Shown: piece after piece, positions 59,385-64,000 of the stretch
How the letters are laid out: the number at the start of each line of letters is the position of its first letter
Numbering within the stretch: the first letter of the stretch is position 1
DNA from: Alphaproteobacteria bacterium
GTDB taxonomy: Bacteria > Pseudomonadota > Alphaproteobacteria > UBA9219 > RFNS01
Reading direction: 5' to 3'
Length of the DNA: 64,000 nt
Assembly: GCA_037200005.1 (NCBI GenBank)
Contig: JBBCGY010000002.1
Span: forward strand, 248,001 to 312,000
Notes under the pieces: generated by a model
What the model was told of the DNA's origin: nothing
Database searches by the model: none
What the model saw: only the letters and a program-made list of their open reading frames with translations
Program-made: the position numbers and the translations under genes

Positions 59385-60679
59385 CGGCTGGTTTCCGATG
59401 CTGTGGGAGAGTGTAACACGGACGCGGCGATGCTGTCCGGCAATGGTTCGGTCTTTTCGAATTTCGGCAGGAAAAACAGAATGACGAAAAACCCGAAATA
59501 ATAAACCAGCCCCAGCACGCCGAGATATTTAAGCTCGATGGGGCCTAGCGTGCCGTCCGCCGGCTGCGAGCCGACATAGCCGAGCAGGAAGCAATCGATC
59601 ACGAAAACCCAGAACAGCTTGCGGTATATCGGGCGGAACACGGCGCTGCGCACCGGCGAGCGATCGATCCATGGCAGCAGGAACAGGATCGCGATCGAGC
59701 CGAACATGCAGATCGCGCCGCCGAGCTTGGATGAGATGATGATGATGCTGGTGAACGGAATGGTGATGTCGATCGTCACCGCGCGCAGCATCGCGTAGAA
59801 GGGCAGGAAGTACCATTCCGGCACGATATGTGGCGGCGTCTGCGCCGGATTGGCGGGGATGTAATTGTCGGGATGGCCCAGATAATTGGGTGCGAAGAAT
59901 ACCATCGCCGCGAAGAAAACCAGGAACACCGTCAGCGCGAAAAGGTCTTTGGCCGTGTAATAGGGATGGAACGGGATCGTATCCTGCGGGCCTTTCGGCT
60001 CGATGCCGAGCGGATTGCCGGAGCCGCTGATATGTAGCGCGGCGACATGCAGGAACGCCACGCCGAAAATCACGAACGGCAGCAGGTAGTGCAGCGCGAA
60101 GAACCGAGTCAGAGTCGGATTGTCGACCGAGAAGCCGCCCCATAGCCAGGTGACGATCTTGTCGCCGACCAAGGGAACCGCCGAGAAAATATTGGTGATG
60201 ACGGTCGCACCCCAGAAGCTCATCTGTCCCCAAGGCAGCACATAGCCCATGAAGGCGGTGGCCATCATCAGCAGGAAAATCAGCACGCCCAGAATCCACA
60301 GCAGTTCGCGCGGCTGCTTGTATGATCCGTAATAAAGCCCGCGGAACATGTGAATATAGACGACGATGAAGAACATCGACGCGCCGTTCATATGGATGTA
60401 GCGGACGAGCCATCCCCAATTCACGTCGCGCATGATGCGCTCGACGGAGTCGAAGGCGAGCGTCGTGGAGGCGGTATATTGCATGGCCAGCACGACGCCG
60501 GTCACGATCATGGACACCAGCATGAACAGCGCCAGGCCGCCGAAACTCCACAGATAATTGAAATTCCGGGGCGTCGGGAAGGTGCCGTATTCCTTCACCA
60601 GCATGGTGAAGACGGGCAGCCGCAGATCGATCCATTCGATCACCGGATTTTGAAAGGGCGTGCGCTCTTGGTGCGACAT
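59381..60679 (-). CDS. petB: Cytochrome b of the bc1 complex
   Basis: 432 aa, eight membrane helices. Quinol-oxidation motif [14 protein letters not shown], heme-ligand histidines in helices 2 and 4 ([38 protein letters not shown]). Full length of the bacterial bc1 type rather than split b6/IV. Middle gene of petABC. Confidence 0.98.
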   Translation of the reverse strand: MSHQERTPFQNPVIEWIDLRLPVFTMLVKEYGTFPTPRNFNYLWSFGGLALFMLVSMIVTGVVLAMQYTASTTLAFDSVERIMRDVNWGWLVRYIHMNGASMFFIVVYIHMFRGLYYGSYKQPRELLWILGVLIFLLMMATAFMGYVLPWGQMSFWGATVITNIFSAVPLVGDKIVTWLWGGFSVDNPTLTRFFALHYLLPFVIFGVAFLHVAALHISGSGNPLGIEPKGPQDTIPFHPYYTAKDLFALTVFLVFFAAMVFFAPNYLGHPDNYIPANPAQTPPHIVPEWYFLPFYAMLRAVTIDITIPFTSIIIISSKLGGAICMFGSIAILFLLPWIDRSPVRSAVFRPIYRKLFWVFVIDCFLLGYVGSQPADGTLGPIELKYLGVLGLVYYFGFFVILFFLPKFEKTEPLPDSIAASVLHSPTASETSR

Positions 60680-60697
60680 AATTTTAAGACTCCGGAA

Positions 60698-61300
60698 TCA
60701 GCCGATCTTGATGCGTTGGTCGGCGATGAAGGCATAGGGCGGTATATCGAGATTGCGCGGCGCCGGTCCCTTGCGGATGCGTCCGGCGGTATCATAGACC
60801 GAACCGTGGCAGGGACAGAACCAGCCGTGATATTCGCCGCGATTGTCGGTCGGCTTCTGGCCCATGGGGATGCAGCCGAAATGGGTGCAGATGCCGATGA
60901 CGATCAGCCATTCCGGCATGTCTTTGCCGCCGAATACGGAGCTTTTGACCCGTTCCTGGTCGGTTTGCGGATCGCGCAGCTCTTTCACGTTCACCGCGCG
61001 CGCTTCTTCGATTTCGGCGGCGGTGCGGCGGCGGATGAAGACCTGCTTGCCGCGCCAGGTCACGTTCATCGACTGGCCGACCTCGACCTTGCTGAGATCG
61101 ACCTCGATCGAGGCGAGCGCCAAGGCGTCGGCGGCGGGATTCATGGTGTCGATCAAGGGCAGGGCGGTTATGGCCGCTCCGACGCCTCCCATGGCCGCCC
61201 CGGCAAGGATCATGAAATCCCGGCGCGTCTGGACGGGGCATTCGGCGGCATGGTCGCAACAAGGCGAGTGACCGGCAAGTTTGCTGTCGCTATCGGACAT
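60698..61300 (-). CDS. petA: Rieske iron-sulfur subunit of the bc1 complex
   Basis: 200 aa. Tat-like signal with [20 protein letters not shown] as the anchor; cluster ligands C138 and H140 (CTHFGC) and C162 and H165 (CPCHGS), with C143/C164 the disulfide. An unusual Cys-rich N-terminal stretch [12 protein letters not shown] precedes the Tat motif. First gene of petABC. Confidence 0.97.
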   Translation of the reverse strand: MSDSDSKLAGHSPCCDHAAECPVQTRRDFMILAGAAMGGVGAAITALPLIDTMNPAADALALASIEVDLSKVEVGQSMNVTWRGKQVFIRRRTAAEIEEARAVNVKELRDPQTDQERVKSSVFGGKDMPEWLIVIGICTHFGCIPMGQKPTDNRGEYHGWFCPCHGSVYDTAGRIRKGPAPRNLDIPPYAFIADQRIKIG

Positions 61301-61416
61301 TATAAAGGACCTTCAAGGCTAATAACCTGCCAGTCTTTTGCGCTGTTTCCCTTGTTTCGTCAAGGGGTTGCGCCTGAATATTGGACATTCCGGCAAGGCT
61401 GTGGCAATCCGGCGCT

Positions 61417-61896
61417 ATGCAACTGCCTGATATTTCAGCCCACCGGCTCCGCCTCGCTTTGTACCAGCCCGACATGCCGCAGAATACGGGCGCGATGCTG
61501 CGGCTTTGCGCTTGCCTGGGGCTGGGGATGGATATCATCGAGCCCTGCGGCTTCGTGCTGGACGACGCGCGGCTTAAGCGGGTGGCGATGGATTATGCGC
61601 AGCTTGCCGCGCCCGTCCGGCATCGCGGCTGGGATGATTTCCATGGACAGCTGGGTGCGCGGCGGCTGATTTTGCTGACGACGAAGGCCGGCATGGCCTA
61701 TACCGGTTGCGCCTACCGCCCCGATGATGTTTTTCTGGTCGGGCAGGAAAGCGCGGGCGTGCCGGAGGCCGTTCATCAGGCGGCGCATCTGCGCGTGACG
61801 GTGCCGCTGGCGTCCGGCGCAAGATCGCTCAATGTGGCGATGGCGGCGGCGATGGTGGCGGGAGAGGCGATCAGGCAATTGGGGAACCATGGCTAA
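61417..61896 (+). CDS. trmL: tRNA (cytidine(34)-2'-O)-methyltransferase TrmL
   Basis: 159 aa from [25 protein letters not shown] (TrmH) fold: [50 protein letters not shown] and [20 protein letters not shown]. Methylates the wobble base of tRNA-Leu isoacceptors. Overlaps hemF by 8 bases. Confidence 0.95.
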   Translation: MQLPDISAHRLRLALYQPDMPQNTGAMLRLCACLGLGMDIIEPCGFVLDDARLKRVAMDYAQLAAPVRHRGWDDFHGQLGARRLILLTTKAGMAYTGCAYRPDDVFLVGQESAGVPEAVHQAAHLRVTVPLASGARSLNVAMAAAMVAGEAIRQLGNHG

Positions 61897-62770
61897 TCCG
61901 GAATATCAGGCCACTGAACGGCAACGCGCCGAAGCCGCCGCATGGTTTGCCGTGCTGCGCGACCGGATTTGCGCCGCGTTCGAGCGGCTGGAAGACGAAT
62001 TGGGCGGCGATGCGCCCGTTGGCCGCTTCGAGCGCAAACTATGGCGGCGTCCCGATCCGGCGGCGGGCGATGGCGGCGGCGGCGAAATGTCGATCATGCG
62101 CGGGCGCGTATTTGAAAAAGTCGGCGTGAATATCTCCACCGTGCATGGCGAATTCTCCGAGGCGTTCCGCGCGCAAATTCCCGGCGCGGCGGGAGACGGA
62201 AAATTCTGGGCGGGCGGCATCAGCCTCGTCGCGCATATGCGCTCGCCTTTGGCGCCCGCCGTGCATATGAACACCCGGATGATCGTGACCGGCAAAAGCT
62301 GGTTCGGCGGCGGCGCGGATTTGACGCCGATGTTTCCCGAAAGCGCCTCGGCGCAAGATGATGCCGCGCAATTCCATGCCGCGCTGAAGGCCGCCTGCGA
62401 CAAGCACGGCGCGGACTACTATCCGCGCTTCAAAAAATGGTGCGACGAGTATTTTTATCTGCCGCATCGCGGCGAGGCGAGGGGCCTTGGCGGGATTTTC
62501 TACGACAATCTCAACAGTGGAGATTTCGCGGCGGATTTCGGTTTCACGCGCGATGTGGGCGAGACGTTTCTTGCCGTTTATCCCGCTATCGTCCGCAAGT
62601 GCATGGCCGAGCCGTGGACGCCAGAGCAGCGCGAGGCCCAGCTGGTCCGGCGCGGGCGCTATGTGGAATTCAATTTACTATATGATCGTGGCACGGCGTT
62701 CGGCCTGAAAACCGGCGGCAATACCGAGGCGATCCTCATGTCGCTGCCGCCGGAAGTGAAGTGGCCTTGA
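61889..62770 (+). CDS. hemF: Coproporphyrinogen III oxidase, oxygen-dependent
   Basis: 293 aa from [20 protein letters not shown]. Uses O2 to decarboxylate coproporphyrinogen III in heme synthesis. Signatures: [68 protein letters not shown] and [20 protein letters not shown]. Its presence with bc1 points to aerobic life. Confidence 0.97.
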   Translation: MANPEYQATERQRAEAAAWFAVLRDRICAAFERLEDELGGDAPVGRFERKLWRRPDPAAGDGGGGEMSIMRGRVFEKVGVNISTVHGEFSEAFRAQIPGAAGDGKFWAGGISLVAHMRSPLAPAVHMNTRMIVTGKSWFGGGADLTPMFPESASAQDDAAQFHAALKAACDKHGADYYPRFKKWCDEYFYLPHRGEARGLGGIFYDNLNSGDFAADFGFTRDVGETFLAVYPAIVRKCMAEPWTPEQREAQLVRRGRYVEFNLLYDRGTAFGLKTGGNTEAILMSLPPEVKWP

Positions 62771-62775
62771 CGTTA

Positions 62776-63096
62776 TTACGGGCTGGGCGTGGCAGACCCG
62801 GACGCGCTTTTTAAGGCGGCAAGAAAGCTTTTCCTGTCCCATGTCGCGGCTGAGATCGCGACGTTGAAAACGTCAGGCAGCAGACGTTGCTCTTCAAGCG
62901 CATCTTTGTATTGCTCGCACTCACGCAGGCTTTTTAAGGGTATTCCTTTTGCCGGGAGTCCGAATCCAGGGCGCGGTATCATTGTCACCGCGTTTCTGCC
63001 GATGTGGAAGCCCGCGATCATATCGCTTTCCGTCTTAATGTAGCTGCCGGTCTTTAGGGGATGAATTCTCACTGATTTTTCTGGCGATACGATCAT
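62776..63096 (-). CDS. Unknown 106-aa protein
   Basis: Start MIVSPEKSVRIHPLKTGSYI with a good AAAGGA ribosome site. No family known; a GFHIGRNAVTMIPRPGFGLP segment and a Ser/Ala-rich C-terminus. Lies 54 bases downstream of the next gene on the same strand. Confidence 0.6.
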   Translation of the reverse strand: MIVSPEKSVRIHPLKTGSYIKTESDMIAGFHIGRNAVTMIPRPGFGLPAKGIPLKSLRECEQYKDALEEQRLLPDVFNVAISAATWDRKSFLAALKSASGSATPSP

Positions 63097-63150
63097 GGCA
63101 TTTTCCTTTCAAATAATCCGGCGATTGAGCAATGGGTGCTATTTTAATAA

Positions 63151-64000
63151 TCAGCTGTTCGAAGGCAAGGAGTTTGTTGCCGCCGCCCGATTATTCTTGC
63201 GCCGCGGGGGCGTGGGTTCCGGGTTCCCGTATTTAGCGATGATGGCGTCGGTATGCGTCACGAGGCTGCGCATGATTTCAGGCACGTTTTCGTTATGGCT
63301 CATGGCGGCGCTGACACCGGCGTAATTCAGGCGCGATAATTTCTCGGCCGTATCCCGGCTGACGACTATATATTCCTGCCCGGCGGTTTTGCCGTAATGG
63401 CCGGAAGGATTCGCGGGCGACGGCCCCTCGAATAAGTCAATCTGGTTGGTGATTTCCCTGCGGGCGGAGAGCCATTCCCGCCTGAGGCCGGGGATTTTGT
63501 ACAGTTTAGAAGAACCCTGCCGTATGGGCTGAGAGAAATGCGCGTACATCCGGATATCGCCCGGATCGGGATTGCCGTTATTCCGGTCGTCCGCCGTATA
63601 TCGCTGATTCAGCATGAAGGAAATCTGGCTGCGCGTGCCGCCCGGAAGTGTCACGTTGAAAACATTGCCGTCGAGTGCCAGAAGCTGGAAGGGGGCGGTC
63701 AGGGGGTCGTGAATCTGACCCCAGATTTTAAGCTCGTCGGCGCGTTCCAGAATTTTCTCGGGAATATAGGGTTTGTAATCCCGGCCGAGAATATTTTTCG
63801 CCACCTGGAGAAATTTCGCAACGACTTCGGGCTGGTAAAATTGCCTGCGGTTTTGCTCCGACATATCAACGCTGGGACCGCCATCCACGAAATGACGCAC
63901 GTCGAGATTGGCGCGCAAGGGGCAGCGTTCTTTCGGCTGGGTCTTCTTATCCTCTGCCGCATGGAAGTAGGCTCGTTTGACTTTCAGCGACGTCGTGCCG
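63151..64000 (-). CDS. Unknown protein, 5' end beyond the window
   Basis: The frame is open to the right edge (at least 282 codons). Visible part: SLKVKRAYFHAAEDKKTQPK, RANLDVRHFVDGGPSVDMSE, QPEVVAKFLQVAKNILGRDY, ALDGNVFNVTLPGGTRSQIS, YIVVSRDTAEKLSRLNYAGV; basic, Asn-rich C-terminus. Soluble, no motif recognised. Confidence 0.7.
   Translation of the reverse strand, partial: GTTSLKVKRAYFHAAEDKKTQPKERCPLRANLDVRHFVDGGPSVDMSEQNRRQFYQPEVVAKFLQVAKNILGRDYKPYIPEKILERADELKIWGQIHDPLTAPFQLLALDGNVFNVTLPGGTRSQISFMLNQRYTADDRNNGNPDPGDIRMYAHFSQPIRQGSSKLYKIPGLRREWLSARREITNQIDLFEGPSPANPSGHYGKTAGQEYIVVSRDTAEKLSRLNYAGVSAAMSHNENVPEIMRSLVTHTDAIIAKYGNPEPTPPRRKNNRAAATNSLPSNS

Noticed and set aside
60350-61669. Plus-strand 439-codon frame opposite the petB-petA junction
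   Set aside because: Shadow of conserved respiratory genes; no coding signature.

Overview
The window reads as a compact, GC-rich chromosome segment of an alphaproteobacterium with an aerobic respiratory chain. Three things point there: a full-length nuo (complex I) operon in alphaproteobacterial order, sdhCDAB, and a petABC cytochrome bc1 operon; two CtrA-pathway genes restricted to Alphaproteobacteria (a SciP/DUF1153 protein and an RcdA/DUF1465 protein); and the ffh-rpsP-rimM-trmD-rplS-leuC run with leuD and leuB. Genes are packed with many 1- to 8-base overlaps and convergent genes that abut or overlap. The order or family cannot be fixed from the sequence alone.

Layout. 1-11.9 kb (minus): nuoA to nuoL (nuoL runs off the left edge), with two unfamiliar ORFs built into the operon, one between nuoB and nuoC and one between nuoD and nuoE. 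12.0 kb: tRNA-Asp. 12.2-20.1 kb (minus): a seven-gene exopolysaccharide/O-antigen type operon (three family-2 and one group-1 glycosyltransferase, a flippase, a WecG/TagA transferase, UDP-glucose dehydrogenase), in which every gene except ugd is broken by single-base indels. 20.2-25.3 kb: ubiA, sciP, a membrane-anchored HEYGH protein, a CheY-like regulator with a conserved partner, tRNA-Gln, rcdA. 25.4-27.5 kb: two tandem paralogues of unknown function, rpmE, a small ORF. 27.6-34.8 kb (plus): ffh, rpsP, rimM, trmD, rplS, leuC, a PH-domain membrane protein, leuD, leuB, GNAT. 35-42.7 kb: envelope proteins, lepA, gluQ and unknowns. 42.7-46.1 kb (minus): sdhCDAB. 46.3-49.0 kb: dapA, dapB, asd. 49.4-53.7 kb: a second polysaccharide locus around a 0.4 kb AT-rich spacer that carries two perfect DnaA boxes and three CtrA half-sites. 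53.9-54.1 kb: a nested palindromic element. 54.2-55.6 kb: Tat-type amidase, DUF924 protein. 55.7-58.5 kb (minus): two divergent nicotianamine-synthase-like genes flanking a methyltransferase, behind a promoter with a perfect 10-bp palindrome. 58.6-61.3 kb: bc1 complex. 61.4-62.8 kb: trmL, hemF. The right edge holds two unknowns.

How it fits together. NADH dehydrogenase, succinate dehydrogenase and bc1 supply an aerobic quinone-linked chain, with ubiA giving the quinone. The two polysaccharide loci would make and export a surface glycan. The SciP, RcdA and candidate CtrA/DnaA sites imply CtrA cell-cycle control. The NAS-like cluster is the best candidate for an undescribed pathway, probably a small aminocarboxylate metal chelator.

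Caution on quality: nuoB, nuoD, ubiA, sdhA and sdhD carry single-base indels while the protein sequence on both sides is well conserved. That pattern suggests consensus errors in parts of the assembly, so the broken glycan operon may be partly or wholly artefact.
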